From JAAYTD01 sp964472015 (GTDB lineage: Bacteria; Bacteroidota; Ignavibacteria; Kapaibacteriales; UBA2268): a DNA stretch of 64,000 nucleotides. The stretch is taken from positions 1 through 64,000 of the forward strand of contig CAYYIP010000005.1 of NCBI GenBank assembly GCA_964472015.1. Reading direction: 5' to 3'. A program made the position numbers and the translations under genes. This document shows, one piece after another, positions 7,864 to 17,110 of this stretch (position 1 is its first letter; the number at the start of each line of letters is the position of its first letter). The notes below the pieces were generated by a model that saw only the letters and a list, made by a program, of their open reading frames with translations, had not been told where the DNA came from and made no database searches.

Positions 7864-8766
7864 TTATCTCTCCCTTTGAATTATTTTCTGCATTTCTTGT
7901 ATAATTTTTAATGGATGTATTGAGAAATTATAATCTTCAAGAAATGTAACTTTAGTATTTGTATAATTATAATCAATTGTGTGTTGTATTGGTTGATTAC
8001 CCCATTGTAAAACTTCAACTCCTAATAATAATGATATATTAGGAATTGCAGATTGTGACCCAATTGTCAAAAATGATTTTTTTATTATCTCAATTAATAA
8101 CCCCGCATTAGATATATTATTATTGAATGGTATTTTGTTCATATCTAAAAATCTATCATAATTATCAGGTATATATTGGCCTTTATTTCCGCAAATAACA
8201 AAATTATATTTCTTAAAAAATTCAGAATAATAAATCATATCATATAATTCTTGCCAATGATTCCAATTTCTTTTTACTTTCTGTCTATATCTTGGAGCTA
8301 AAATAATTGTCTTTTTATCATTACTTAATAATTGTTCAACTGCTTTTTTATTTTCTATTCTTGGTTTATAATCATAACAAAATTTTTCTCTAGGAAATTG
8401 AAATCTATTACAATGATGTTTTTTACTTGTATTTGGATAAATAAATTCTAAAATATCATATTTTTTAGTGACTTCTTTTATTAAAGTTTCAATAATAATA
8501 TTTTCTTGAATTGGTAATAATCCATGAAGTTTAAATCCAGTTTGAATAAATTTTGTTTCATCACCTTCTATTTTAAAAGGTATTAAAATATCTGCATATT
8601 GACCATATAAATCAAATCTTTCATGTCTTGTCATACATATAAATTTAATATTTTTTCTATCTTTATATTGAAAAAGTCTTTTCCAAATAATATATGGTAC
8701 AAAATTACCACATTCCCAATAAAACTCACCGATGTTAAATGTTACAATGCATTTTTCCTTTTCCAT
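7864..8766 (-). CDS. GT9-like glycosyltransferase (GT-B)
   Basis: The ATG at 8766 is preferred because AGGTGG lies 11 bases upstream; a longer GTG start at 8781 has no ribosome binding site. The product is about 300 aa. KKTIILAPRYRQKVKRNWNH resembles the start of the C-terminal nucleotide-binding domain of heptosyltransferase-like enzymes. Near the end, TIGSQSAIPNISLLLGVEVL resembles the GT9 G-x-x-S-x-x-x-H-x-A-x-x-L-G-x-P region, although the usual His is not present. It is flanked by the fibre gene and a GT2 gene. Probable sugar transferase; a non-catalytic or differently specific member is possible because of the missing His. Confidence 0.5.
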   Translation of the reverse strand: MEKEKCIVTFNIGEFYWECGNFVPYIIWKRLFQYKDRKNIKFICMTRHERFDLYGQYADILIPFKIEGDETKFIQTGFKLHGLLPIQENIIIETLIKEVTKKYDILEFIYPNTSKKHHCNRFQFPREKFCYDYKPRIENKKAVEQLLSNDKKTIILAPRYRQKVKRNWNHWQELYDMIYYSEFFKKYNFVICGNKGQYIPDNYDRFLDMNKIPFNNNISNAGLLIEIIKKSFLTIGSQSAIPNISLLLGVEVLQWGNQPIQHTIDYNYTNTKVTFLEDYNFSIHPLKIIQEMQKIIQRER

Positions 8767-8800
8767 GCATTTTAATACCACCTAAAAAATTATTTTTTAG

Positions 8801-9628
8801 TTACCATTTTTTTGTTTCTGGATCATTTATTACAAGATTATAAAATTCATCAAAAGACATTTTATCTATAATTTCTTCAGATTCTTCAAATTTTATTTTT
8901 TCTAATAATTGCGGATCCCTTTTTTTATTTGTTAAGATATTACAAATAGAATTAGAAAATTTCCCAGTATGATAACAAAATGGATATTCAACAACCATTG
9001 TATAAGGTTTACCCATATTTTTTCTTTCTATTAATTCCCAGTAGAATTGATCATGTTTTTTATTATAACCAACTAAATTTTTTAAATCTAAAAAACCAAC
9101 ATCAGAAAAGAAGTTATTTTTAGTTACCCAAAAACCAGAACCTCCTAAAATAGCTTCATAACAATCTTTTCCTCCTAAATTAATTGGTTTTTTATTAACA
9201 ATTTTAGCACCACCTGGTCTTTTAGTAATAATTTTAATATTATCTAATTTTTTCTTATTTAGATCATTCATAATATTAATTAAAACTTTATCCCAATCAG
9301 GTGTAACTAACATATCATTATCTAAAAAAACTAAAAAATTAAATTTATTTTTATTTGGATCCATTTCATGTTGTTTTCCAAACATATTAAAAGTTACAGC
9401 TTTAGAAAAAGCACCGAATGTTGATTTCTTAGATGTAAAACACACCTGATCTATTAAATTATTTTCATATAACATGGAAAAATATAAAAAATGTTCTCTT
9501 ATCTTATAATTTGTTAAATTATCAAAAATATAAATTTGATGGGGAATAGACGAATGTTTTTTTATTGATGTTAAACATTTTGTTGTTATACTCAATCTAT
9601 TTCTAACTGTCAAAAAAAGTTTATACAT
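8801..9628 (-). CDS. Family 2-like glycosyltransferase (GT-A)
   Basis: A 275-aa protein starting MYKLFLTVRNRLSITTKCLT, then QIYIFDNLTNYKIREH, matching a GT2 nucleotide-binding half. The metal motif is FLVFLDNDMLVTPDWD (DxD) around residue 105. ILGGSGFWVTKNNFFSDVG resembles the G-G/S region before the catalytic base in GT2 enzymes. It is followed by the GT9 gene on the same operon with two bases between them. Cytoplasmic sugar transfer; substrate unknown. Confidence 0.75.
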   Translation of the reverse strand: MYKLFLTVRNRLSITTKCLTSIKKHSSIPHQIYIFDNLTNYKIREHFLYFSMLYENNLIDQVCFTSKKSTFGAFSKAVTFNMFGKQHEMDPNKNKFNFLVFLDNDMLVTPDWDKVLINIMNDLNKKKLDNIKIITKRPGGAKIVNKKPINLGGKDCYEAILGGSGFWVTKNNFFSDVGFLDLKNLVGYNKKHDQFYWELIERKNMGKPYTMVVEYPFCYHTGKFSNSICNILTNKKRDPQLLEKIKFEESEEIIDKMSFDEFYNLVINDPETKKW

Positions 9629-9630
9629 TT

Positions 9631-10848
9631 TTAAAGAATATTCCTTTCTAAAAGATTATTAATCTTTTCAATTACTTCATTAGTATCAATTGAATCATAA
9701 CATCTAGGAAAAGTTCTAAAAGTATTTTGACATAATTTATTTCCATGTGTAAAACAAGGAGCACACTTTGATTTAGAATCAATCCAATCTGAATATTTAT
9801 ATGTCGATAATCTTGTATCTCCTCTAAATGCTCCATAAATTCCAAAATTTTTAATATCTAAAGATTCTGCAATGTGAATTAATGAGCTATCTGGTCCGAT
9901 TACCATTTTGGCAAGTTTACATAAAGAAATTGTATTATATAATTCTTCAGATAAACTCGAATAATTAAATACATTTTCTTGATATTTTATTTTTTTTATA
10001 AAATTATCAATAGGTTTAATATTTATTGATGAATCAGTAATTATAATTTTATTATTTTCTGATAAAATATCTATTATTTTTTTCCAAAATTCTGGTCTAG
10101 GTGTTCTTAAAATAGATGATGCTCTTAATTGCATTAAAATAAAATCTTTTTCTTCAATATTAAATTTTTCTTTAATTTTGTTTTTAACTTTTTCAACATA
10201 TTCATTATCAATATTTTGATAAGGTCTTAATTTATCTTTAGATAAATTTGTATTCATCCATTTTGAAAACAAAACATATGAAGATTCTTTTTCAGCTTGT
10301 TTTGTTCTTTCAATAACACCATCAAATGTAACATGATAATCAGTATTATACATTAAAGAAACATTAAATGGAGATGAATAAAATTCATCTATAAAATTCC
10401 ATTTTTCAACCATTGAGTGATATTGTGGTCCACATGCTAAAATTATTTTACATGTTGGATATTTTTCTTTTAGATAAATTAAATTTGGAGTTATAAATAA
10501 TAAATCTCCTATACCACCTTGTCTCCATAAAAATAAAGTTTTATTATCTAAATTTTGTCCATAATAAGGTCTATATATTTTCCTAAATTTAATATTTGAA
10601 GGTTTTAAAAAAGAAGTTGAACTAGAAGATATAATTTTTAAATATGCACCTAAAGCCATAACATATTTATTTTTCTTTGTAAATGATTCTTCTTTTTTAA
10701 AATTATTTTGTCTAAATTTAATAGTCTTTGTACATTCTGCAACGATCATACCAGAAGGTGAATTTTTTAAATCTTCTAAAGTTTCTACAATTTTAAGTTC
10801 ATCATTAATTCCCATTTTTTTCATTTCATATTTACTAATACTTTTCAC
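9631..10848 (-). CDS. GT9 heptosyltransferase-like glycosyltransferase
   Basis: A 405-aa protein. After about 100 extra residues it has LFLWRQGGIGDLLFITPNLI, the GT9 opening (R-x-G-x-x-GD-x-x-x-x-P), KIILACGPQYHSMVEKW, and late in the protein LAKMVIGPDSSLIHIAESLD, the G-P/N-D-S-x-x-x-H-x-A motif with the catalytic-region His. A Cys-bearing segment (SKCAPCFTHGNKLCQ) follows, as in many ADP-heptose:LPS heptosyltransferases. GT9 enzymes add heptose to lipopolysaccharide cores; the phage acceptor is not known. The N-terminal about 100 residues are not recognised. Confidence 0.85.
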   Translation of the reverse strand: MKSISKYEMKKMGINDELKIVETLEDLKNSPSGMIVAECTKTIKFRQNNFKKEESFTKKNKYVMALGAYLKIISSSSTSFLKPSNIKFRKIYRPYYGQNLDNKTLFLWRQGGIGDLLFITPNLIYLKEKYPTCKIILACGPQYHSMVEKWNFIDEFYSSPFNVSLMYNTDYHVTFDGVIERTKQAEKESSYVLFSKWMNTNLSKDKLRPYQNIDNEYVEKVKNKIKEKFNIEEKDFILMQLRASSILRTPRPEFWKKIIDILSENNKIIITDSSINIKPIDNFIKKIKYQENVFNYSSLSEELYNTISLCKLAKMVIGPDSSLIHIAESLDIKNFGIYGAFRGDTRLSTYKYSDWIDSKSKCAPCFTHGNKLCQNTFRTFPRCYDSIDTNEVIEKINNLLERNIL

Positions 10849-10860
10849 AAATCCTCCAGA

Positions 10861-11340
10861 TTATTCTTCAATTTTTTGATTTTCTTTTTTTTTATAAATC
10901 GATAACCCTGGTAAAATTTTTGAAATTATTTTTTTCATTTCACTTGGAACTAATAATTCAGCTTCAGCTAAAGTAGAAATCCATTTATATCCATCATGTT
11001 CAAAAGAAAGTTTTACTTTCTGATTTTTATCTTTTAGTGTACATAAAAAATTAAATTGTGTACTTATTCTTGTTCCATTATCTGCAACATATTTAAATTT
11101 TCCCAAATATTTCTCAATATTTACATCTAATCCTGTTTCTTCTTTAACTTCTCTTTTTAAACAATCTTTTAATGTTTTATCACCTTTATCACATTTACCT
11201 CTTGGGTATTCCCAAACCATTCTCCAACTATCAGTTTTAGATCTTCTTATTAGTAATAATTTTCTTATTCCATTGATATTTTCTTTAATTATTAATGCAG
11301 CAGCTACTGGAATCTTTTTAATTTTAGTCATAAAAATCAT
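10861..11340 (-). CDS. Nudix hydrolase
   Basis: A 159-aa protein with a Nudix box: GKCDKGDKTLKDCLKREVKE followed by ETGLD. The R-E-x-x-E-E-x-G core is intact, but the first part carries D where E is usual and has one more residue than the textbook GX5EX7REUXEEXGU spacing. N-terminal IPVAAALIIKENINGIRKLL and RRSKTDSWRMVWEYPRGK fit a standard Nudix fold. It would hydrolyse a nucleoside diphosphate linked to another moiety, for example a dNTP, sugar nucleotide or capped RNA. The start ATG at 11340 overlaps the stop of the upstream gene as ATGA; an ATG at 11331 is also possible with AAAGGAG ten bases before it. Confidence 0.85.
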   Translation of the reverse strand: MIFMTKIKKIPVAAALIIKENINGIRKLLLIRRSKTDSWRMVWEYPRGKCDKGDKTLKDCLKREVKEETGLDVNIEKYLGKFKYVADNGTRISTQFNFLCTLKDKNQKVKLSFEHDGYKWISTLAEAELLVPSEMKKIISKILPGLSIYKKKENQKIEE

Positions 11341-11585
11341 TCTCCTTTACTTTCAAAATCAAAAATTAAACAATATCCCGAATCATATGTGATAATATCT
11401 CTTCCATCATATCTAATAATAATAATATTGTCAAATCTTTTCTTTAATTCTTCAATTATTAAAAAATCATCTGGAGAAGATGTAAAATATTTTTTACATC
11501 TTCTCCAACATTTACATTTTTCTTTAAGACATATATCTTTTATCAAAGGACAAAAATAATTTTTATCTTCTATTTTAAAACTCAT
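11337..11585 (-). CDS. Small Cys-rich protein, 82 aa
   Basis: The N-terminal region has C-P-L-I-K-D-I-C-L-K-E-K-C-K-C-W-R-R-C (six cysteines within about 20 residues), a pattern seen in short metal-binding phage proteins of the C-P-x6-C-x4-C type. The rest is a mixed alpha/beta segment without recognised motifs. It overlaps the Nudix gene downstream by four bases and touches the end of the preceding gene, so it is co-translated with them. Metal (zinc or iron-sulfur) binding is inferred from the cysteines; function unknown. Confidence 0.55.
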   Translation of the reverse strand: MSFKIEDKNYFCPLIKDICLKEKCKCWRRCKKYFTSSPDDFLIIEELKKRFDNIIIIRYDGRDIITYDSGYCLIFDFESKGE

Positions 11586-12829
11586 TAGTCTGTTTCTATA
11601 TATTTAAAAATATAAATTTCAATAATATCATTTTCTTTAAAATTTGTAATATCGTTTTTAATAGTTATACAATTTTCTAAAATTTCATAATGATCATTAT
11701 ATTTTAATGGACCATATTTACCATTTATTAATATTAATTCTTTATAATCACCTTCATTATCAAAAATTATATTTTCAGGTAACATTATTAAAATAGAAGA
11801 ATCGAATGATGTTGTATCTAAAGGATAAGATTCATCTTCATTCACAATATGAAAAAATCTATAAACAAATTCTTTTTGTTTTAAATCTATCATTTTCATT
11901 TTTGGAGGGATAGTAGGGATACTATCTTCTGTTTCTTTTAAACCAAAATCAGCTTTAAAAATCATATTAATTTCATTAGATGAAATAATATGAGATTCAT
12001 TTTCAGTAAAACAAGAATTATATCCAATATTTAATTTAATATTTTTAACTAAATAATTTGATTGTAAAATTAAAAAAGTCGGTAATTCAACTTCATATTC
12101 AATTGAAAATGATAATCTCCAATCAGCGTATCTATCAGTTCCACCTAATCTAACAGAACCATCTGTCATGGAAATCATTTTAAATCTAGGTAAAATTCTA
12201 AATGGAAAAACAACTTCATTTTTATTTGTTGTTTTAATAAGATGACTTTCTGAATTCGGAATATTTATTTTATATGATTGACCCGTTATATCATTTTCAT
12301 ATTCATAATTATAAATTTCTTCTGGTAAAATAAAATAACCATTAAACCATTGAGGCTTAATATATCTATCTTTTCCACCAAAAATTAAATTTAGATACAA
12401 TTTTAAATCTATAACTTCATAAAAAGAAGGTAAAAGACATATTATTTCACATTCACCTTTAATTCTACTAAAACCAACATTAATAATAATATTTTCATCT
12501 TGATAAATCGGATCCATTATTCTTTTAATAAATCCAGGATATAAATTTGGAAATCTCCACAACATTTTTCCAAATGATTCTTCAATATCAAAATCTCCAG
12601 ACGGGTTTAAAATTATAGCTGGAAGATTGGGCATTCTAGATTCCATACCCAATTCATTTTTTTTATTTAAATATTCAATTGCTTTCTGATATGTTGTTAT
12701 TATTTTCCATTCAAATCTTGGATATAAATAAGTAGAAAAATAATCTAATAAATCTTTATAAAAATTAATTAAACCATTATGAACATATGTTATATTATAT
12801 CTCTCTTCTATCTGAGATTTACTTCCCAT
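11585..12829 (-). CDS. Probable virion protein, 414 aa
   Basis: No family is recognised. The protein is rich in beta-strand-like stretches and aromatic residues, has no signal peptide or membrane segment, and begins MGSKSQIEERYNITYVHNGL. GFIKRIMDPIYQDENIIINV and a late segment with EDSIPTIPPKMKMIDLKQ are the most distinctive parts. It has neighbours of similar character (12832-13386 and 13398-15374) and shares an operon with PAAR and fibre genes. A structural, baseplate or head-associated role is inference from context and composition. Confidence 0.4.
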   Translation of the reverse strand: MGSKSQIEERYNITYVHNGLINFYKDLLDYFSTYLYPRFEWKIITTYQKAIEYLNKKNELGMESRMPNLPAIILNPSGDFDIEESFGKMLWRFPNLYPGFIKRIMDPIYQDENIIINVGFSRIKGECEIICLLPSFYEVIDLKLYLNLIFGGKDRYIKPQWFNGYFILPEEIYNYEYENDITGQSYKINIPNSESHLIKTTNKNEVVFPFRILPRFKMISMTDGSVRLGGTDRYADWRLSFSIEYEVELPTFLILQSNYLVKNIKLNIGYNSCFTENESHIISSNEINMIFKADFGLKETEDSIPTIPPKMKMIDLKQKEFVYRFFHIVNEDESYPLDTTSFDSSILIMLPENIIFDNEGDYKELILINGKYGPLKYNDHYEILENCITIKNDITNFKENDIIEIYIFKYIETD

Positions 12830-12831
12830 AA

Positions 12832-13386
12832 TTATCTCCTACTATTTTTCCTATAATCTGAAATTATAGATAAAGCATCAGAAGATGCAATTTGAAGACC
12901 GCTCGTTCTGACAACTTTTCTTTTTAATTTAGATATTATATTTTGTCTTTCTGTTAAAATAAATAAATATTGATCATCATAAATAGTTAATGTAAAACCG
13001 TATATTATTAATTGATCATAAAATATAGAATCATTATATGTTATTTTAGATAAAATAATATTTTCATTTATTATATGAGTAATATCGTTTATATAATAAT
13101 CCTTTATTTTATTAAACTGATTAGAAATATCTAAAGAATTATTTCTAAATGAATATAAATCTAAAAATGTTTCACAAAACAAAGAAGATTCTATATTTTT
13201 AAAAGTATTTATTTTATATGAATTTATTTTATTTTCATAATTATTTTCAGAAGGATCATTATCAACTCTGAATAAAAGAAATGGTGATTTTGAATTAAAA
13301 AATATTCCAATATTAAAAAAAGAATTTAAAAGAGATACACGTAAAGAATAATTTCTATCTAAAGATTTTCCTAAAGTTAATGACAT
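12832..13386 (-). CDS. Hypothetical protein, 184 aa
   Basis: The ATG at 13386 is chosen because AAGGAT lies just upstream; a longer in-frame start at 13419 would overlap the preceding gene without a site. The protein starts MSLTLGKSLDRNYSLRVSLL and ends in a basic segment (ISKLKRKVVRTSG then SDYRKNSRR). No family is recognised. It lies two bases upstream of the 11585-12829 gene, so the two are probably expressed and used together, possibly in the virion. Confidence 0.45.
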   Translation of the reverse strand: MSLTLGKSLDRNYSLRVSLLNSFFNIGIFFNSKSPFLLFRVDNDPSENNYENKINSYKINTFKNIESSLFCETFLDLYSFRNNSLDISNQFNKIKDYYINDITHIINENIILSKITYNDSIFYDQLIIYGFTLTIYDDQYLFILTERQNIISKLKRKVVRTSGLQIASSDALSIISDYRKNSRR

Positions 13387-13397
13387 ATATAATCCTT

Positions 13398-15374
13398 TTA
13401 AATATTTTCTAAATTCCAATCTTCATCTGAAGGGAATGAATTATCCAAAATCTTAATCTTAGCCAATAATATTTGTTTATCCATTGAACAATTTTCTACT
13501 TTTGTCATAAAATCAGAATATGGTATATTTTTTTCATTTTCATTCCAAATATATAATACTTTAAAAATTGAATCATTGAATTCTTCAAGTTCGAATTTAT
13601 TCCAATCAAAATCTTCGCTTTCAAGAACTGAAATATATTTAATAAATTCTTCATATTTACTTGAAGGAATATCTTTATTATAAAACTTACAAGCTTTAAA
13701 AATATTTGTTTCTTTTATTCTATCTTTTGTTTTAACATTAATTTTCGTCTTAGTTTTATACATTTTAATAATATCATCATTTAGTTCTTCGCCAATTAAT
13801 TCATATATTTTTTCTTTTATTTCATTTTCTGATAGAACTTCAATATCATTCTTATTTAAATAAAGATCAAAATTTATCAATTTTAACATTTGTTCTAAAC
13901 TTAAATTATTATTGAAAGGAATTTTTACTTCAATTTCATCTATTTCTTTACCATTTTTATAAATATCATTGTGTGTATATTCAATTGAATTTAAAGAATC
14001 ATTATCTATTAATATTTTTAAAAATTTATCAACTAAAATTGAAAATTCTTTATTTGAAATTTTATCAATTCCATAATTTTTTAATATATTATTATAATTA
14101 TTAAAAAAATTAGAACTTTCAAAGTTTCTAAATCTTTCCATTACACATGTTTTTGTTTGAATTGTTTCAATATTTTGAATAAAACTAATTGATAATATAT
14201 CAAAAATATATCTATATGAAATATAAAATAATGTTTTATTTTTAACTGGATTATATTCTCTTGTTGATAATTTCTGAATAAATAATCTTAAATAAATCAT
14301 AATTGTAAATAAATCAAAGGCTAAAGAAATATTAATATCATGTGTATAACTTGGTTTATAAATTAAAAATCTAATTTGAGGTATATTTTCTTTACCACTG
14401 AAGTATTTATGAAGTTGATTAAGATATAATAATTTAGATAAATATTTATAAGATTTTATTTCATTTTCAGATATAGATGGTAAAAATTCAAATAATTCAT
14501 CAATATTTAGTTTTTCAATAAATTTTGAAAATATAGGATCTATAATATCATCTGATAATACACAACTTGATAATAATTTTTCAATATTTTCTATATCATT
14601 ATCAAAAACATCAATAAGACTATTATTATTTAAAATTATTTCATTTTCAGTTTTAGTTTCTATTTTTTCATCAACCAATTCTGAAACTATTATATTTTCC
14701 ATATTTTTACCAAGAAAAGAATCCAATTGATTTAAAATTTCTTCAGTTTGTTCAGATTCATTATCTTCATCTAATATTTTACAATTATTTATTTTTTCAT
14801 TATTTTGATTAATTGAAGATGGTAATATTCTTATTTCATCTTTAATTTGAATTGAGTTTAAATACATTCTTTCTAAAAAAATTCTATTTGTGAATTCTAT
14901 ATTAAGTGAAATATAATTATCAATAAAATTTTTCAAAAGATTAGCAAATGTTCTTAATATTTCAAAAGGAATTATGATATATGTATAATCCGAAATATTA
15001 TTTAAAATTTGAATTATACAAACTCTTTCACTTTTTTTCATTGTAAAAATAAATTTCAAAGTTTTATTTGTATGATATTTTTTTACAATTGTTCCAATAT
15101 TATCATCATTCGAATTATATATTTTATTTATATTTTTAAAAACATTATTAAAAGTTAATATAAGATCCATTACATTTGAATGATTAAAAGAATATACTTT
15201 ACTTTGAAAGTTAGATAAGTTATTTGTTATTCTTATTGAAAATGAAAGATTTGAAAATTTTAGATAATCTTCTGTAAATGATGATAAATATAATTCTAAA
15301 AAACCATTTGATTCAAATGTATAATCTCTAAAATTAAATAAAGTTTGATTTAACCAAATTTTTTCTTTTAACAT
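13398..15374 (-). CDS. Large hypothetical protein, 658 aa
   Basis: The ATG at 15374 follows an AAAGGAT site; a longer TTG start at 15389 reads through that site and is less likely. The protein begins MLKEKIWLNQTLFNF. It is mostly acidic and alternates I, N, E and K, with a low-complexity acidic stretch about residues 200-250 (CKILDEDNESEQTEEI). The second half is helical. No catalytic motif is recognised. It is the first gene of the minus block and is preceded by the 1.8 kb repeat and RNA region, so its leader may be very long. Structural or regulatory roles cannot be told apart from sequence. Confidence 0.45.
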   Translation of the reverse strand: MLKEKIWLNQTLFNFRDYTFESNGFLELYLSSFTEDYLKFSNLSFSIRITNNLSNFQSKVYSFNHSNVMDLILTFNNVFKNINKIYNSNDDNIGTIVKKYHTNKTLKFIFTMKKSERVCIIQILNNISDYTYIIIPFEILRTFANLLKNFIDNYISLNIEFTNRIFLERMYLNSIQIKDEIRILPSSINQNNEKINNCKILDEDNESEQTEEILNQLDSFLGKNMENIIVSELVDEKIETKTENEIILNNNSLIDVFDNDIENIEKLLSSCVLSDDIIDPIFSKFIEKLNIDELFEFLPSISENEIKSYKYLSKLLYLNQLHKYFSGKENIPQIRFLIYKPSYTHDINISLAFDLFTIMIYLRLFIQKLSTREYNPVKNKTLFYISYRYIFDILSISFIQNIETIQTKTCVMERFRNFESSNFFNNYNNILKNYGIDKISNKEFSILVDKFLKILIDNDSLNSIEYTHNDIYKNGKEIDEIEVKIPFNNNLSLEQMLKLINFDLYLNKNDIEVLSENEIKEKIYELIGEELNDDIIKMYKTKTKINVKTKDRIKETNIFKACKFYNKDIPSSKYEEFIKYISVLESEDFDWNKFELEEFNDSIFKVLYIWNENEKNIPYSDFMTKVENCSMDKQILLAKIKILDNSFPSDEDWNLENI

Positions 15375-15469
15375 TTTACATCCTTTCAAAAACTCTTTCT
15401 TTATTTTTATTTTTGTTTGCTCACATTAAAATATTTTCTATGTATTTTCAATATAAGAATTCTCCTAAA

Positions 15470-16040
15470 AGCTTTAAGATTAATGCTAGAGCATAAAAAC
15501 ACGTAAAAACGGTTATAGGCACCGCCTAAAGTATAAAAAACGCATAAAAATGGTTATAGGCACTGCCTAGAAATAAAAAAATATTTTGATTGAGAAGTTT
15601 TTCGATTTTTGTAGAACAAAAACGTGATGTTTTTAAAAGATTAACCTTACAGATAACTCTTATAGATATAGCTAAAGATAAAGTTAAAAGTATTTAGCTA
15701 AAAGACTTTCATAATTTTAGCATAAGAATGATAACTGTATAATCATTTGTTGTACATAAGAAAGAATACATGTAGATGATTTTCTACCTCGTTCGGAAGA
15801 ACGAGTTAGAAAATCAAGTGTTAGTAACGGTAATTAATTCTATATAACTCCCAAAACTTCAGCCTGGAGTGGTTCTCAGGACCTCCGAGAGCCCACGCGG
15901 AAGGAGGTCCTTGGATGGGAGCTGAGCGGTAGCGAAGCGAAGAGTTTAAGCTCATAATATATCCGATAGACTGTTTTTGAATTAATTTTTATAGAATCAG
16001 GGGGTAGTATAGTCTCAGCATTCTGAGACTTATTTTTCTT
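15470..16040. ncRNA. Candidate large structured RNA region, unidentified
   Basis: This non-coding stretch is richer in G+C than its surroundings and packed with perfect hairpins. Two TAGGC-ACY-GCCTA hairpins lie in repeats at about 15511 and 15556. At 15778-15815, GATTTTCTA / TAGAAAATC encloses CTCGTTC / GAACGAG with a GGAA tetraloop (GNRA class). CTCCCA (15848) pairs with TGGGAG (15916) around AGGACCTCC / GGAGGTCCT (15878-15911). On the plus strand AGTCTCAG-CATT-CTGAGACT (16011-16030), followed by TATTTTTCTT, looks like a terminator. That favours a plus-strand RNA of up to 600 nt, but a minus-strand promoter motif at 16420 could make the region a leader instead. Large phage RNAs such as GOLLD and ROOL are possible relatives, unproven. 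Confidence 0.45.
15499..15576. repeat. Two direct repeats with TAGGC hairpins
   Basis: GGTTATAGGCACCGCCTA and GGTTATAGGCACTGCCTA occur about 45 bases apart, each able to fold TAGGC with GCCTA around a 3-base loop. The loop differs (ACC/ACT) while the stems are kept, which suggests a conserved structure. Confidence 0.7.
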
Positions 16041-16186
16041 AGAAATAAAAAAAGTTAAAAATCAAGAAAAATTCAAATAAGAAATCTCCTTAAAGAAAAA
16101 TTGAAGTAAAAGAATTAAAAAAAGATAACTCAAATATTAAAACTCAGTTAAAACATCTTTAATTTTAAAAAATTTAATTAAAGATA

Positions 16187-16347
16187 AATCTCTTTTAAAG
16201 TTAAGTTAAATTCAAATGATAAAATCTAATTTCAAATCTCTTTTAAAGTTAAGTTAAATTCAAATGATAAAATCTAAGATAAATTTTCTAGAAAATCTAA
16301 TTTCAAATCTCTTTTAAAGTTAAGTTAAATTCAAATGATAAAATCTA
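16187..16347. repeat. Direct repeat family A, three copies of about 42 bp
   Basis: The unit runs AATCTCTTTTAAAGTTAAGT and continues through TTCAAATGATAAAATCTA. Copies lie at 16187-16228, 16235-16276 and 16306-16347 and are essentially identical. The gaps between copies are 6 and 29 bases. No reading frame covers them. Confidence 0.9.
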
Positions 16348-16397
16348 AATTAAAATTTTTGAAAAAAGATTAAATTATAATAACACTTATTGTCTTT

Positions 16398-16420
16398 TCA
16401 TTAATTAATATATATAGACT
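16398..16420 (-). promoter_or_regulatory. Candidate phage promoter motif facing the minus-strand block
   Basis: On the minus strand the sequence reads AGTCTATATATATTAATTAA followed by TGA. It would transcribe through repeat family A and the structured region toward the 15374 gene, giving a leader of about 1 kb. Confidence 0.5.
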
Positions 16421-16451
16421 TTAAAAAATTAAGTTAGCTTTAAATGAGTTA

Positions 16452-16606
16452 TAATTTCAGTTGTTTTGCTAAAAGTCTCTTTTGAAGTTTAGTTAAATTT
16501 AGGTTAGATGTAATTTCAGTTGTTTTGCTAAAAGTCTCTTTTGAAGTTTAGTTAAATTTAGGTTAGATGTAATTTCAGTTGTTTTGCTAAAAGTCTCTTT
16601 TGAAGT
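16452..16606. repeat. Tandem repeat family B, 59-bp period, about 2.6 copies
   Basis: The unit begins TAATTTCAGTTGTTTTGCTA and ends with TTAGTTAAATTTAGGTTAGA. Copies start at 16452, 16511 and 16570; the last is cut after TTTGAAGTAATT. Exact head-to-tail arrangement without spacers. Confidence 0.9.
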
Positions 16607-16725
16607 AATTGATTTAAATCGTAAAAAAGAAAAAATAATAGAAAAATTAAGTAAAATTAATTAGAAAAAATTTTAACTACATAATTTTAATAATAATATA
16701 CTATATTTGAGATAATTAACTAGAA

Positions 16726-17070
16726 TATTATCTCAAGATATTATCTAAGATATAAGCGAGAAAAATAACGAGACTTCCTTCAAGATAATTTTTCTTTAGT
16801 ATTATCTCAAGATATTATCTAAGATATAAGCGAGAAAAATAACGCGACTTCCTTTTTGACATAAATTTCTTTTAAAGTCTGGAAAATTAACGAGACTTCC
16901 TTCAAGATAATTTTTCTTTAGTATTATCTCAAGATATTATCTAAGATTTAAGCGAGAAAAATAACGAGACTCCCCGCTTATCCATTAACTTTTTTAAAGT
17001 CTGGAAAATTAACTAAACTCCTTCTTTAATATAAATTTCTTTTAAAGTCTGGAAAATTAACGCGACTCCC
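16726..17070. repeat. Interleaved repeat families C and D
   Basis: Family C (TATTATCTCAAGATATTATC, TAAGATATAAGCGAGAAAAA, TAACGAGACTTCC) occurs at about 16726, 16800 and 16922. It contains ATCT-CA-AGAT and ATCT-A-AGAT inverted pairs. Family D (TTTTAAAGTCTGGAAAATTA, ACGAGACTCC) occurs at about 16869, 16992 and 17040. Both end in a CGAGACT or CGCGACT core, so they share a tail. Such iterated AT-rich units next to a divergent promoter region suggest an origin or a multi-site regulator target. Confidence 0.85.
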
Positions 17071-17110
17071 CGCTCGTCCATTGATTTTTAAATATCGTTT
17101 AGACAATAAT

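Noticed and set aside
16452..16606. Regular tandem repeat that could be taken for a CRISPR array
   Set aside because: The 59-bp units are head to tail with no unique spacers, and no cas1/cas2 is nearby; the Cas4-like gene at 35237 is far away and is of the stand-alone phage type.
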